Part shown: piece after piece, positions 25,454-35,267 of the stretch
Layout of the letters: every line of letters begins with the position of its first letter
Numbering within the stretch: the stretch's first letter is position 1
Assembly (NCBI RefSeq): GCF_014645515.1
Contig: NZ_BMLW01000014.1
Span: 98,722 to 162,721 of the forward strand
Source: Oceanobacillus neutriphilus
GTDB lineage: Bacteria; Bacillota; Bacilli; Bacillales; Amphibacillaceae
Direction: 5' to 3'
DNA length: 64,000 bases
Position numbers and translations under genes: made by a program
Notes under the pieces: model-generated
The model's database searches: none
Told to the model about the DNA's origin: nothing
What the model saw: only the letters and a program-made list of their open reading frames with translations

Positions 25454-27124
25454 TTACATTTTCTCCGGAGAAGCTACTCCCAAAATACCTAATCCATTTG
25501 CCAAGGTCTGACGCACAGCTTTCATTAAAGCAATACGTGCGCTGGTACGCTCGGGATTATCAGCATCCAATACTTTTTCTGCATTATAGAAGCTGTGCAG
25601 CGTTGATGCCAGGTCAAATACATATTGGGTTACTTTATGCGGTGTTTGTTTGTCTGCTGCATCGGCAATCACCTGTGGCAGTTCCCCTACTTTTTTAAGC
25701 AGGTCCAGTTCCTTTTCTGCTGTTAATAAGGAGGCATCAAATGCTTCCTCTGTTGCAAAGCCTTTATTTTTTGCCTGTTCAAGCATGGTGCAGATACGTG
25801 CATGCGCATATTGAACATAGTACACCGGGTTATCGTTGGATTGTGATTTTGCAAGATCCATGTCAAAATCCAATTGCGAGTCATTTGAGCGCGCAACGAA
25901 ATAATAACGGACCGCATCAATTCCCACTTCATCCATAAGCTCTCTTAACGATACAGCTTTACCTGTACGCTTACTCATTTTAACCTTCTCGCCGCCTTCA
26001 AACAGATTTACCATTTGAATAATTTTCACGGAGAATTTGTCGACTGGATAACCTAAAGCCTGGAGAGCAGCACGCATTCTCGGTATATAACCATGGTGAT
26101 CTGCGCCCCATACGTTAATAATCTGGTCAAAGCCGCGGTCTAATTTATTTTTATGATAAGCAATATCCGGAGTTAAATAGGTGTAAGCTCCATCCTGCTT
26201 GATAAGTACCCGGTCTTTATCATCGCCGAAGGCTGTCGTCTTAAACCATAATGCCCCATCTTTTTCATACGTATAGCCGCCGTCTTCCAACACTTTTAAA
26301 GCATCATCAATCTGATCATCCGTAAAAAGAGATCGCTCGGAGAACCAGCTGTCAAATTCAACACGGAAATCCTTTAAATCATTTTCAATGTTGCGTAAGG
26401 AGGCTTTAAGGCCATATTCTTTAAAATAATCCAGACGCTCTTCATGTGATCTTTTCGCCCAGATATCTCCTTCTTTTTTCACAAGCGTTTTCGCAATATC
26501 AATGATTGCCTGCCCATGATAGCCGTCTTCCGGCATATCAACAGACTGTCCTAATTCTTGCAAATAACGGGCTTCTACCGATAAACCCAAATTATTAATC
26601 TGGTTTCCTGCATCATTAATATAATATTCTCTTTCTACCTCATAGCCGGCAGCTGCAAAAAGATTACACAGAACATCGCCAAACGCCGCATTTCGTGCAT
26701 GGCCTAAATGGAGATCTCCAGTCGGATTAACAGATACAAATTCGACTTGTACCTTCTCGCCATAGCCGTCTTTCGAAGTTCCATAGGCATCTCCAGCATC
26801 AAGCACCGTTTCAATCACTTCACCTAAGAAATCCTGCTTCATATAGAAGTTAATAAATCCAGGTCCCGCAATATCTACTTTCTCAACGGATGCTTTCTGC
26901 TTATCTAATTTTGCCACGATATCATCAGCGATTTGTCGCGGTGCTTTTTTAGCAATCCGGGCCAGCTGCATCGCAATATTGGTGGCAAAATCGCCATGTG
27001 CTTTATCTTTTGGTTTTTCCAGAATAATATCAGGAATGGTATCCTCTGTTGCAAGCTCTGCAGCAATGACGGCTGTATGAATTTGCTCCTTTAATGTTTC
27101 TTCTGCTTGTGCTAATACGTTCAT
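25454..27124 (-). CDS. argS: Arginyl-tRNA synthetase
   Basis: Charges tRNA-Arg in the cytoplasm. The 556 residues show the N-terminal ArgRS-specific additional domain ([19 protein letters not shown]), the class I HIGH box as HLGHARN (139-145), YYINDAGNQ, the [10 protein letters not shown] loop near residue 370 and the C-terminal anticodon-binding DALR domain (YVQYAHARI, then LYNAEKVL-like). It is full length. It is followed upstream by ywiB, as in B. subtilis. No T-box leader was seen in front of it. Confidence 0.97.
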   Translation of the reverse strand: MNVLAQAEETLKEQIHTAVIAAELATEDTIPDIILEKPKDKAHGDFATNIAMQLARIAKKAPRQIADDIVAKLDKQKASVEKVDIAGPGFINFYMKQDFLGEVIETVLDAGDAYGTSKDGYGEKVQVEFVSVNPTGDLHLGHARNAAFGDVLCNLFAAAGYEVEREYYINDAGNQINNLGLSVEARYLQELGQSVDMPEDGYHGQAIIDIAKTLVKKEGDIWAKRSHEERLDYFKEYGLKASLRNIENDLKDFRVEFDSWFSERSLFTDDQIDDALKVLEDGGYTYEKDGALWFKTTAFGDDKDRVLIKQDGAYTYLTPDIAYHKNKLDRGFDQIINVWGADHHGYIPRMRAALQALGYPVDKFSVKIIQMVNLFEGGEKVKMSKRTGKAVSLRELMDEVGIDAVRYYFVARSNDSQLDFDMDLAKSQSNDNPVYYVQYAHARICTMLEQAKNKGFATEEAFDASLLTAEKELDLLKKVGELPQVIADAADKQTPHKVTQYVFDLASTLHSFYNAEKVLDADNPERTSARIALMKAVRQTLANGLGILGVASPEKM

Positions 27125-27299
27125 TTCCTATTTCCTCCTTGTTTCGATCCCCGCAGACAGTTTATAAATATCGGCGGATTACTATCACACTAGAAAGGGG
27201 GGACCACTAGCGTTCCGCCTCTCCTGTGATAGCTTTACTCTTGGCAACTCCTCCGCCGCTTACTCACTTTGCACTTCCTGAAGGCGGGAGAATCCTTGC

Positions 27300-27731
27300 T
27301 TATTTTGTTGAAAATTGCAGTTTAAGCTGATGCTTACGTTCTATTTGGCCATTCAGCTTCATTGTATAATTCATATCTAGCACCCGCGGCATTGTATCCT
27401 CTGTAAATGTGATGGTTTCTACAAAAGTTTCCATATGAATATTACCATGCATATGCTGATAAATGTTTTCTGTTTTCTGACCTAACTGAAATTGCTGGTT
27501 CATTTGGATGGCACCAGTACGCTTAATAGAAACACGCTCCGGACGAATCATAATCATATTCTGGATAGTTCCGGCTTCTTCAATAACTTCCTTGTATCTC
27601 AGCACATCGATGTCGCCTTTTTTTGTCCATTCTCCAGTAAAAGTCTGCTCCTGTGTTTCCTGATCGCCTGAATCCAAATCAAAAATCAGTGTCTTCAATG
27701 TAATATTGACATGTTCGGAATTTTGTTGCAT
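27300..27731 (-). CDS. ywiB: DUF1934 beta-barrel protein (YwiB)
   Basis: A 143-residue calycin-like protein of unknown function that is conserved next to argS in bacilli. I start at the ATG at 27731 (MQQNSEHV) because GAAGGAG lies just upstream; the ATG at 27749 places that site inside the gene. The pattern of alternating strands (VNITLKTLIFDLDSGDQ, TENIYQHMHGNIHMETFVETI, LDMNYTMKLNGQIERKHQLKLQF) fits the family. A 175-bp gap with no recognisable signal separates it from argS. Confidence 0.88.
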   Translation of the reverse strand: MQQNSEHVNITLKTLIFDLDSGDQETQEQTFTGEWTKKGDIDVLRYKEVIEEAGTIQNMIMIRPERVSIKRTGAIQMNQQFQLGQKTENIYQHMHGNIHMETFVETITFTEDTMPRVLDMNYTMKLNGQIERKHQLKLQFSTK

Positions 27732-27930
27732 AGGTACTCCTTCTATCATTTTCTTAATTTAATGTATTTGTATATTATATCTGTAAAACACCATGATAAG
27801 CAATACTCTTGCTGATGGAAAACTTTTGAGGTTTATAAAATCGTTTCTTTTTCCATAATGAATAGAGAGGATATACAAACTCCAGTATCACCATTTTAGT
27901 GAAGACATATTATTTTGGAGACGATGAAGG

Positions 27931-29949
27931 ATGAAATCATTAAAAGAACTGCGCCTAATCTACAAGCTGATTGGCGGTATCATTTTACTGATGATAGCCG
28001 GGATATTAGCGATCTACTTATTAGCTTATTTAATGGGTCCTCCAAATCTCAGTAATCAATCTCCCGCTGTTTTTTATGATCAGGAAGGAGAAATTATTGA
28101 AGACAGCTTTGGGGATTCTTATGAATGGGTTTCTTTAGACAATATCGATCCTTCTGCTATTCAGGCAACGCTGGTTATTGAAGATAATCGTTTCTTTGAC
28201 CATAACGGTCTTGATTTCTTTCGTATTGCAAAATCATTGTGGAATAATTTTGTTTCCGGCTCGTTGAAGGAAGGCGCCAGCACCATCACACAGCAATATG
28301 CAAGAAATCTCTATTTATCTCCAGAAAAGACCTGGTCCCGCAAGCTGCAGGAAGCCTTCTATGCCATTCGTTTAGAAATGTTCTATTCCAAGGAAGAAAT
28401 TTTGGAGGGCTATATGAACACGATCTATTATGGGCATGGCGCTCATGGCATTGAAGCTGCGAGCAATTATTTTTTTGGAAAGCCTGCTGATCAGCTGTCC
28501 CTGGCAGAATCAAGTATGCTGGCAGGAGTTCCAAAGGGGCCGACCTATTATTCTCCATTAAATAATTTGGAGAAAGCCACTGACAGGCAGCATCTTATTC
28601 TTAAAAGAATGCTTGATAATGAACTTATTTCTGAGGCGGACTACACCGCAGCTATAAATGAAAAACTAAATTATCAAAAACAGGCTCCTGCTGAAGAGAC
28701 GGCATCCTTTTTTAAAGATCAGGCATTAAAAGAAGCTGCACAGATTTTAAATAAAGACGTAGAAGAAGTAAAGCTTGGCGGTTACCAGATCCATACAACT
28801 TTAAACAGTGATTATCAACAGGAAATGGAAGCTGCCGCTGCTCAAACCATCGATAAAGAGACCGGCCTGGAAACTGCGGGTATTTCCATTGTCCCGCAAA
28901 CGGGCGAAGTGGCAGCAATGGTCGGCGGAACCGATTATCATACCAGCAGCTACAATCGGGCGGTTGATGCCAAAAGGATGCCAGGCTCTACCTTTAAACC
29001 AATTTTATATTATGCTGCATTGGAAAACGGTTATACAGCGAGTACGACTTTAACCAGCGAAGCAACCACCTTCCAGCTTTCTGACGGTTCTACGTATCGG
29101 CCGAGTAATTTTAACGGGTATTATGCAGATGCGCCAATCACGCTTGCTCAGGCAATTGCTTTATCAGATAACATCTACGCTGTCAAAACAGCACTTTATA
29201 TAGGCGGGGACCGTTTTATAGAAGCAGCGAAAAAATTTGGGATTAAAAGTGATTTAAATTCAGTCCCTTCCTTAGCGCTCGGCACTTCTTCAGTTTCTGT
29301 AATTGAGTTGACAAATGCTTATGCACGTCTTGCAAACGGAGGAAAGGCAGTCAGCCCTTATCTGATCGAGGAAATTACAGATGCCAGCGGGAAATCCCTT
29401 TACTCACATAAACCAGAGGAGGGAAAGCCGGTGCTGGATGAGAAAAAAGCTTTTATTCTGACACAGCTTCTTACGGGAATGTTTGACGAAACGTTAAACG
29501 GCTATACGAGCGTCACCGGAGCAAATGTAAAAAATCAGCTGACTGATATTTATGCCGGCAAATCTGGAACAACTGACTTTGACAGCTGGATGATTGGATA
29601 CAGCCCTGTTATTTCTACCGGCATTTGGGTCGGGTATGATGATCATAGAGAAATGACTAATGTCGCAGAAACTGCTTTCTCAAAAGAAATATGGGCAAAC
29701 TATATGGAAAAAATTGATGATGATGAAAAAAATGTTTTCCCAATGCCCTCTGGTGTTGTCGGGCTTCCAGTCGATCCTGCCAGCGGATTACGGGCAGATG
29801 TAAGCTGTGAAAAAAGCAGAATTATGTTTTATGAAAAAGGTACTGAACCGCTTGGATACTGCCATCGTGATGAAGCAGAGCATCAGGATGAAGAAATAGA
29901 TAATCCGGACAGAGGGGTTTTGGAGAAGTGGTTTGAATCGTTATTCTAA
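27931..29949 (+). CDS. pbpG: Class A penicillin-binding protein
   Basis: Bifunctional peptidoglycan glycosyltransferase/transpeptidase, anchored by one N-terminal helix (residues 13-35). The GT51 domain has the catalytic glutamate in VIEDNRFFDHNG (E84), EGASTITQQYARNLYL and MNTIYYGHGAHGIEAAS. The transpeptidase domain has S353-T-F-K356, S412-D-N and K544-S-G-T. At 672 residues it is a short class A enzyme like B. subtilis PbpG (PBP2d), which works in spore cortex and germ cell wall synthesis. The neighbourhood (argS-ywiB upstream, ywhD downstream) is that of pbpG. The ribosome-binding site is weak (GGAGACGATGAAGG). Confidence 0.92.
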   Translation: MKSLKELRLIYKLIGGIILLMIAGILAIYLLAYLMGPPNLSNQSPAVFYDQEGEIIEDSFGDSYEWVSLDNIDPSAIQATLVIEDNRFFDHNGLDFFRIAKSLWNNFVSGSLKEGASTITQQYARNLYLSPEKTWSRKLQEAFYAIRLEMFYSKEEILEGYMNTIYYGHGAHGIEAASNYFFGKPADQLSLAESSMLAGVPKGPTYYSPLNNLEKATDRQHLILKRMLDNELISEADYTAAINEKLNYQKQAPAEETASFFKDQALKEAAQILNKDVEEVKLGGYQIHTTLNSDYQQEMEAAAAQTIDKETGLETAGISIVPQTGEVAAMVGGTDYHTSSYNRAVDAKRMPGSTFKPILYYAALENGYTASTTLTSEATTFQLSDGSTYRPSNFNGYYADAPITLAQAIALSDNIYAVKTALYIGGDRFIEAAKKFGIKSDLNSVPSLALGTSSVSVIELTNAYARLANGGKAVSPYLIEEITDASGKSLYSHKPEEGKPVLDEKKAFILTQLLTGMFDETLNGYTSVTGANVKNQLTDIYAGKSGTTDFDSWMIGYSPVISTGIWVGYDDHREMTNVAETAFSKEIWANYMEKIDDDEKNVFPMPSGVVGLPVDPASGLRADVSCEKSRIMFYEKGTEPLGYCHRDEAEHQDEEIDNPDRGVLEKWFESLF

Positions 29950-29980
29950 TGTCGTTTAGGTTCTCCTCATTTTAGAATAG

Positions 29981-30001
29981 AAAAAACCCTCTAAATGAGG
30001 G
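29981..30001 (-). terminator. Terminator of the minus-strand organosulfur operon
   Basis: On the minus strand CCCTC-ATTTA-GAGGG is followed by T6. It lies about 90 bp past the FMN reductase stop. Confidence 0.7.
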
Positions 30002-30047
30002 CCAATTATCAAATGTTCATTTTTAATACATTTAAAACTGATGTAAC

Positions 30048-30090
30048 CGCGGCACCCTGAAGATCATATGCAGGGATGCTGCGATTTTTT
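30048..30090 (+). terminator. pbpG terminator
   Basis: CGCGGCACCCTG pairs with CAGGGATGCTGCG (one bulge) around an 11-nt loop, followed by ATTTTTT. It lies 99 bp past the pbpG stop. Confidence 0.7.
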
Positions 30091-30093
30091 ATG

Positions 30094-30636
30094 TCAAACC
30101 AGCTCCTTACTTTTTAATTGCTCTAAAAAATAATCTAATTGCTTTTGCGTTCTATTCAGCATGGCATCATCTAAAATTGGGTTTTCTCTCGTTTTATCAA
30201 TTTCACTATCTTGAAAATACAAACCTTTTAAGCTTTGGCTTTTCAGTGTAGCAAGTAATGGTTTCAGAGCATAATCCAATGCTAATAAGTGAGAGAGGCT
30301 CCCTCCAGTCATTACCGGCAGTGAAACAGTTCCCCTCAAAACATCCTGAGGCATCAGATCAAATAATGCTTTCAGCACCCCTGCATAGGAAGCTTTATAT
30401 ACAGGAGAACCGACAATAATTCCCTCTGCTTTTTCCAAATCAGCCGCTATTTCTTTTATTTTCGAACTTTGAAAGTTGGCAAACAATAAATCTTCCGCTT
30501 CCACATCTCTAACGGATATATATTTCACAGAAAAACCTTTCTGCTCCGCCTGGTTACCCAAATAATAAAGAATGCGTTCTGATCTGGACAGCGGTGAAGG
30601 GCTTCCTGATATAATTACAATTGCACTCACATTCAT
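30094..30636 (-). CDS. NADPH-dependent FMN reductase, SsuE type
   Basis: A 180-residue flavodoxin-like protein. The FMN phosphate-binding turn is ISGSPSPLSRSERIL (residues 9-23), followed by IIVGSPVYKASYAGVLKALFDL and LPVMTGGSLSHLLALDYALKPLL, the arrangement in SsuE. It would supply reduced FMN to the two luciferase-like monooxygenases of this operon. It is the last gene of the minus-strand half, 116 bp after the monooxygenase gene. Confidence 0.88.
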   Translation of the reverse strand: MNVSAIVIISGSPSPLSRSERILYYLGNQAEQKGFSVKYISVRDVEAEDLLFANFQSSKIKEIAADLEKAEGIIVGSPVYKASYAGVLKALFDLMPQDVLRGTVSLPVMTGGSLSHLLALDYALKPLLATLKSQSLKGLYFQDSEIDKTRENPILDDAMLNRTQKQLDYFLEQLKSKELV

Positions 30637-30751
30637 TCTCCTTTCCTTCTTTAACGAGGATGTTCAAACAGCTCAATAAAATAATCCTGTGAATTTTTTT
30701 GTTCTCCTTGAACACGCACTTTTAAAACTAAGCTCTATCCGGCGGATTTTC

Positions 30752-32065
30752 CTAGTTTTTAATACGCTCTTTTTTAAAACGATTTTCAGGAACCGATAAT
30801 CCGAGGTTTCCCCGTAAAGTATCGCTTTTACCATCACTCTGAAAGGAACCTTTTCGCTCCAGCAGTGGAAGCACATACTTCAGAAAATCATCATATTGTT
30901 TTCCTAATACATACATACTGATCACAAATCCATCTGCAGCTTCCTTCTCTATCCATTCAATCATTTTGTCAGCAACCTGCTCATAGGTGCCGAAAAATTC
31001 ATTTCTTGGTGTAGCAACACTTAAAGCAACCTCTCTTAACGTTAAATTCTCTTCTTTGGCCCGCTTTTTAATATCATCCGTTGTTGATTGGAAGCTGTTT
31101 TTTCCGACATCACCAATATCAGGAAACGGTTCATCTAATGGAAACTGACTGAAATCAAAATGGTCAAAGAAACGCCCTAAATAGTTGAGTGCTTCCCCGA
31201 TACTGATCAAATTTTTAATTTCATTATATTTTTCTTCTGCTTCTTCCTCTGTCGCACCAATAATTGGGGAAAGCGCAGGTAAAATGGCAATATCCTCCGG
31301 TTTTCTTCCATTTTCTGCGGCCAGCTTTTTCAATGCACGATAGTATTCCTGAGAGCTTTCCAAAGTGGATTTATTCGTAAAAATTGCTTCCCCGTGTTTT
31401 GCCGCAAATTCCATTCCCGTTTTAGACGATCCAGCTTGAAAAATAACCGGCTGTCCCTGCCTGGAACGGTCAATATTTAATGGACCTTCTGCTTTAAAGA
31501 ATTTTCCTGAATGATTTAAACGGTGCATCTTCTCCGCATCAAAAAACTGGCCTGTTTCCCTATTTCTGACAAAGGCGTCGTCTTCCCAGGAATCCCACAA
31601 TCCTTTGACAACGTCTAAATATTCATCTGCCATTTGATAACGCAGCTTATGCTCTGGATGATTTCCTTTATTAAAATTGGACGCTGTCCCTTCCAGCGGA
31701 GAGGTAACGACATTCCACCCGGCTCTGCCTCCTGATAATTTGTCTAAAGAGGCAAATTGACGTGCAATATTAAATGGTTCACTATACGTTGTTGAAACAG
31801 TTCCCGCCAATCCAATTTTTTCTGTGACTGCTGCTAAAGCCGATAATAATGTCAGCGGTTCAAACCGGTTAAGAAAATGCGGAATGGATTTTTCATTAAT
31901 GTGCAGCCCATCTGCAATAAATACAAAATCCAGTCCGGCTGCTTCTGCTTTTTGGGTGACAGATATATAATGGTTCAAATTAACACTCGCATCATCAGGT
32001 ACTTCCTCTGACTTCCAGGAGTTCATATGTCCACCCGGTCCTTGTATCATTACTCCAAGTTTCAT
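30752..32065 (-). CDS. FMNH2-dependent monooxygenase, NtaA/SnaA/DszA family (YtnJ/MoxC-like)
   Basis: Luciferase-like two-component monooxygenase of 437 residues. Typical landmarks are LGVMIQGPGGH at the start, DFVFIADGLH, ISTTYSEP-like TVSTTYSEPFNIARQFASLDKLSGGRAGWNVVTSP, YEYMDE-like RYQMADEYLDVVKGLWDSW and VIFQAGSSKTG. Members oxidise C-S or C-N bonds using FMNH2 and oxygen. In B. subtilis the equivalent YtnJ acts in the breakdown of S-modified cysteines. It starts 15 bp after the binding-protein gene. The substrate is inferred from context. Confidence 0.88.
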   Translation of the reverse strand: MKLGVMIQGPGGHMNSWKSEEVPDDASVNLNHYISVTQKAEAAGLDFVFIADGLHINEKSIPHFLNRFEPLTLLSALAAVTEKIGLAGTVSTTYSEPFNIARQFASLDKLSGGRAGWNVVTSPLEGTASNFNKGNHPEHKLRYQMADEYLDVVKGLWDSWEDDAFVRNRETGQFFDAEKMHRLNHSGKFFKAEGPLNIDRSRQGQPVIFQAGSSKTGMEFAAKHGEAIFTNKSTLESSQEYYRALKKLAAENGRKPEDIAILPALSPIIGATEEEAEEKYNEIKNLISIGEALNYLGRFFDHFDFSQFPLDEPFPDIGDVGKNSFQSTTDDIKKRAKEENLTLREVALSVATPRNEFFGTYEQVADKMIEWIEKEAADGFVISMYVLGKQYDDFLKYVLPLLERKGSFQSDGKSDTLRGNLGLSVPENRFKKERIKN

Positions 32066-32080
32066 TTATTTTCTTCCTCT

Positions 32081-32878
32081 CTATTGTTCTTCTGCTAAAA
32101 AGTCGACATCAAACCATTTTAAAGATATTTCAGAAAATGTTCCGTCTTCCTTCAATTTTTCAATGGACTGATTAATTTCTGCGATTAATTCCTGATTTTC
32201 TTCTGTCTTTTGGAATGGCAGTGCAACTGGCTGATTCCCAAACGGTTTATCAACAATCTTAAGCGGAATATTCCGCTGACTAATCTGTGCCATCAGCGGT
32301 TCTCTGCCATAAATAAATCCGTCTACTTTTCCTGTATTAATATCGGTATAAGCTACATCTGCAGATTCATAAATAACTAATTCATAATCTTCTTCCGGGT
32401 AGTTTTCTTTTAAGACATTTTCAAAATTGGTTCCTAAAATACTAACTAATTCTTTCCCGGCAAGATCATCTAATGATTCTATCTGCGGGTCTTCACTGGA
32501 GGTAGCAACCACTGCTTTTGAACGATAGTACGGATCGGTAAAATCATACGCTTCTCCCCGCTCAGGAGTTGCTGCAAAATTAATTGCTGTATCTACCTTT
32601 CCAGACTGCAGATTTGCCAGAACACCATCCCATTCTGTTAAAACCCACTCCACTTCATAGCCTATATCATCAAAAATGGCATTAAATATATCTACATTGA
32701 ACCCGACTAACTCTCCATCTTCCTGAAAGGTATGCGGGAATCCATCTGGTACTGCCCCGACCTTAATCACCTTCTCTTCCGATGAATCGCTGTCTCCTTC
32801 TCCCTTAGCCTCTCCCTGACCGCAAGCCGCGGTAAGAAGTAAGAAAGCAGCAGATATAAATAAAAGTAGTTTTTTCAT
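32081..32878 (-). CDS. Amino-acid type ABC transporter binding lipoprotein (left half of island)
   Basis: Signal peptide with lipobox TAAC (C19), then a family 3 solute-binding fold: KVGAVPDGFPHTFQEDGELVGFNVDIFNAI, VEWVLTEWDGVLANLQSGKVDTAINF and the second lobe beginning SLDDLAGKELVSILGTNFENVLKE. It is close to the protein encoded at 37097-37897 over its whole length, and both resemble TcyJ/TcyK of B. subtilis, which bind cystine-like sulfur compounds. There is no ATPase or permease in this half, so it probably shares those of the plus-strand half. Confidence 0.88.
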   Translation of the reverse strand: MKKLLLFISAAFLLLTAACGQGEAKGEGDSDSSEEKVIKVGAVPDGFPHTFQEDGELVGFNVDIFNAIFDDIGYEVEWVLTEWDGVLANLQSGKVDTAINFAATPERGEAYDFTDPYYRSKAVVATSSEDPQIESLDDLAGKELVSILGTNFENVLKENYPEEDYELVIYESADVAYTDINTGKVDGFIYGREPLMAQISQRNIPLKIVDKPFGNQPVALPFQKTEENQELIAEINQSIEKLKEDGTFSEISLKWFDVDFLAEEQ

Positions 32879-32956
32879 TTACTTCCCCCTTCGATCCATT
32901 TAAGAACCATTCGTATTTGACAAAGGTTTAATCCTTCGTCATTGTATATTCGCTAA

Positions 32957-33961
32957 TCAAGTCCGTTCCAGCACTGGAGCGGTTAACTGCCCTAACAGCT
33001 CAAATGACTTGAAACGTTTCTTTCTGTTTTGAATCGGTGTATGCAGAATAAACTCATTAATTTGGAAGATATCCCCCAAACGGTCCAGCTCTTCCTTGAT
33101 AGTATCCGTACTTCCCGCAAGCAGCTCCACTTCCTGTTCCTTGACTTCAAAGGATTCTTCTGTCTGGCTCCGGAACAATTCTATTTGCTCAGGAGACTGA
33201 ACAGAAATAGAACGGCCGCTTTCTAATTGCAGCTTATAAATTTTATAACTACTTGTTTCTTTTTCTGCTTCTGCTTGTGTTTCTGCCGCAAAAGAAGCAA
33301 TGGCAAGTGAAAATACACCATGTGGATAGATACTTCGGTATTCGCTTACTGCCTCTTGCAGAACTTCATCATTACCATTTAAAAATCGCGCAAATACAAA
33401 ATTAGCTCTCTGCTCTGCCGCAAGTCTGGCACTATTTTTGCTGGCCCCCAAAAGATAAATCGGCGGGTTCTTCTTCGTTTCCGGTAAAGCTTTTGCGCCA
33501 TATAAAGGATGATTTTCCGGCAATTGATCAGAAGTAAATTCCTGCAGCGTCTTGAATCTTTTATCAAACACAATTTCCGAGCCTGCTCCGCCGTATTGCA
33601 GTGCATTCGTTGATAATGAAAAACCGCCGGGGGCTTTCCCTACACCAAGTTCCACCCGGTCCGGTGCCAACGCAGACAGCACTTTAAAATTCTCTGCTAC
33701 CTTATAAGGACTATAATGCTGCAGCATAACACCTCCTGAACCGATTTTAATAGATGATGTTTTAGCTAATAAATATGAAATAAGCACCTCTGGCGAACTT
33801 CCCGCCAAATCAAGTGATTGATGATGCTCTGACACCCAAAAACGGTTATATCCCCACCCCTCTGCTTTTTGTGCTAATTGGACTGTTGCTTCTAATGCCT
33901 CTTCTGTGGTCTCTTCTGAAAAGATAGGGCTTTGATCAAGTATTCCCAGCTTATATCCCAT
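32957..33961 (-). CDS. LLM-class flavin-dependent oxidoreductase (YtmO-like)
   Basis: A 334-residue single-component-type luciferase-like protein: LGILDQSPIFSEETTEEALEATVQLAQKAEGWGYNRFWVSEHH at the start, then SPEVLISYLLAKTSSIKIGSGGVMLQHYSPYKVAENFKVLSALAPDRVELGVGKAPGG, all typical of the YtmO/YhbW group. It is the first gene of the minus-strand half. Together with the YtnJ-like enzyme and the SsuE-type reductase it makes an oxidative module. The start is supported by AGGAAAG upstream. Confidence 0.88.
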   Translation of the reverse strand: MGYKLGILDQSPIFSEETTEEALEATVQLAQKAEGWGYNRFWVSEHHQSLDLAGSSPEVLISYLLAKTSSIKIGSGGVMLQHYSPYKVAENFKVLSALAPDRVELGVGKAPGGFSLSTNALQYGGAGSEIVFDKRFKTLQEFTSDQLPENHPLYGAKALPETKKNPPIYLLGASKNSARLAAEQRANFVFARFLNGNDEVLQEAVSEYRSIYPHGVFSLAIASFAAETQAEAEKETSSYKIYKLQLESGRSISVQSPEQIELFRSQTEESFEVKEQEVELLAGSTDTIKEELDRLGDIFQINEFILHTPIQNRKKRFKSFELLGQLTAPVLERT

Positions 33962-34148
33962 TCCTTTCTCCTCCCATGTTCCGTATTTCTATTACCTGTC
34001 AGCTAAAATTGCTTGGTTGATTTTCGTTTTCAACACAAAAAATTATTTTTAGTATTCCAAGTGATTTACAATGAATTATAAATTTAATACAGTATAGCAT
34101 CCTAACAAACTCCCTACAATAGGCGCACTTATAAATAATTATTAATTT

Positions 34149-34172
34149 TCTTATAGATAAAATCTATAAAGA
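34149..34172. promoter_or_regulatory. Dyad upstream of the minus-strand half, likely LysR site
   Basis: TCTTATAGAT-AAA-ATCTATAA is an inverted repeat with a 3-nt centre, and CTTATA occurs again at 34128-34133. The same TCTTATAGA half-sites with the same 3-nt centre occur at 35432-35454, on the other side of the LysR gene. The spacing contains the T-N11-A pattern of LysR operators. Confidence 0.6.
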
Positions 34173-34376
34173 GTCGTTAGGCAATCCGCTGTTCATCGCC
34201 TCTTTTGAGTTCCCTCCATTTTTGAATACCATATTATGATGGAAGGCTCATCATGTTCACCACTGAAAAAGCAGTATTTACTCTCAATTCATTGAATATC
34301 TGAATGATAGTGACATTTCCCAATCCAATGTATATAATATTGATAAAATTACTATGAATTAGGAGGGTTTTCATTT

Positions 34377-35267
34377 ATGAATATCGAAAACATCGAAGCC
34401 TTTGTACTGGTAAATCACTTTGGGAGTATCAATAAAGCTTCCCGTGCACTTTTCCTATCCCAGCCATCTGTCACCGCAAGAATCCAGTCTTTAGAACGGG
34501 AATTAGATACGCAGCTCTTTGAACGCGCAGGCAGACAACTCATCATTACAGAAAAAGCAAAAGAATTCCTTCCTTATGCAGAACAGATTATTGAATTCTA
34601 TAAAACTGGGAAAAAACAGTTGAAAACATATGAACTATCTGAGCAAATAAGCATTGGATGCACACAGCTCGTTTCCAATTATCTGCTTACCAGGATCATT
34701 CCAGCATTCTCCAGGAGATATCCGCATGTTCAGGTAAAAGTAATCACAGGCTCAAGCGAGGCAATTCAACATAAAGTATTAAACCAGGAAATTGACCTTG
34801 GTCTTGTCAAAAATGGAGCACACCCTCTCCTCACCTCTGAAAGAGTGCTTGAAAGTCCTATTAATCTATTTGTCGAACCGGATCATCCTTTCGCAGATGC
34901 CAGTCTAATTGATATAAATGATTTGGCAAAAGAGACTATCATCTTTTTTGAATGCGGCTCCCTGGACTGGTCCATGGTACGCAACCTCTTTCAGAATCTC
35001 AGCTTACAGCCAACTATCCAATATGAAGTAGATAATATGGAGCTGGCGAAGGGATTGATTATGAGCGGGAACGGGATTGGTTTTTTACCGGAAATTAGTG
35101 TACGAAATGAACTTCAATCTCAAAAATTAGTCCATATTCATTTAGATGTCCTATCCAATCTATCTTTAAAAACAAACATGGTTTCCTATACAAATGAAAA
35201 ACCTGCTTATTATAATACTTTGCTGGAAATTGCTCAGGAAGAAGGAAAAAAACAGATAATCTTTTAG
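34377..35267 (+). CDS. LysR family transcriptional regulator of the organosulfur island
   Basis: A 296-residue LysR protein: winged helix-turn-helix in residues 1-60 (GSINKASRALFLSQPSVTARIQSLERELDTQLFERAGRQLIIT) and a two-lobed effector domain (ISIGCTQLVSNYLLTRIIPAFSRRYPHVQVKV onward). It sits between the two halves of the island, which carry matching palindromes, so it most likely activates both. In B. subtilis the similar ytmI operon is activated by the LysR protein YtlI (now AscR). Its ribosome-binding site is TTAGGAGGG. Confidence 0.88.
   Translation: MNIENIEAFVLVNHFGSINKASRALFLSQPSVTARIQSLERELDTQLFERAGRQLIITEKAKEFLPYAEQIIEFYKTGKKQLKTYELSEQISIGCTQLVSNYLLTRIIPAFSRRYPHVQVKVITGSSEAIQHKVLNQEIDLGLVKNGAHPLLTSERVLESPINLFVEPDHPFADASLIDINDLAKETIIFFECGSLDWSMVRNLFQNLSLQPTIQYEVDNMELAKGLIMSGNGIGFLPEISVRNELQSQKLVHIHLDVLSNLSLKTNMVSYTNEKPAYYNTLLEIAQEEGKKQIIF

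Noticed and set aside
27125..27299. GC-richer gap between ywiB and argS considered as a further repeat copy
   Set aside because: I found no convincing match to the other repeats in the window and no inverted ends; left as ordinary intergenic DNA.
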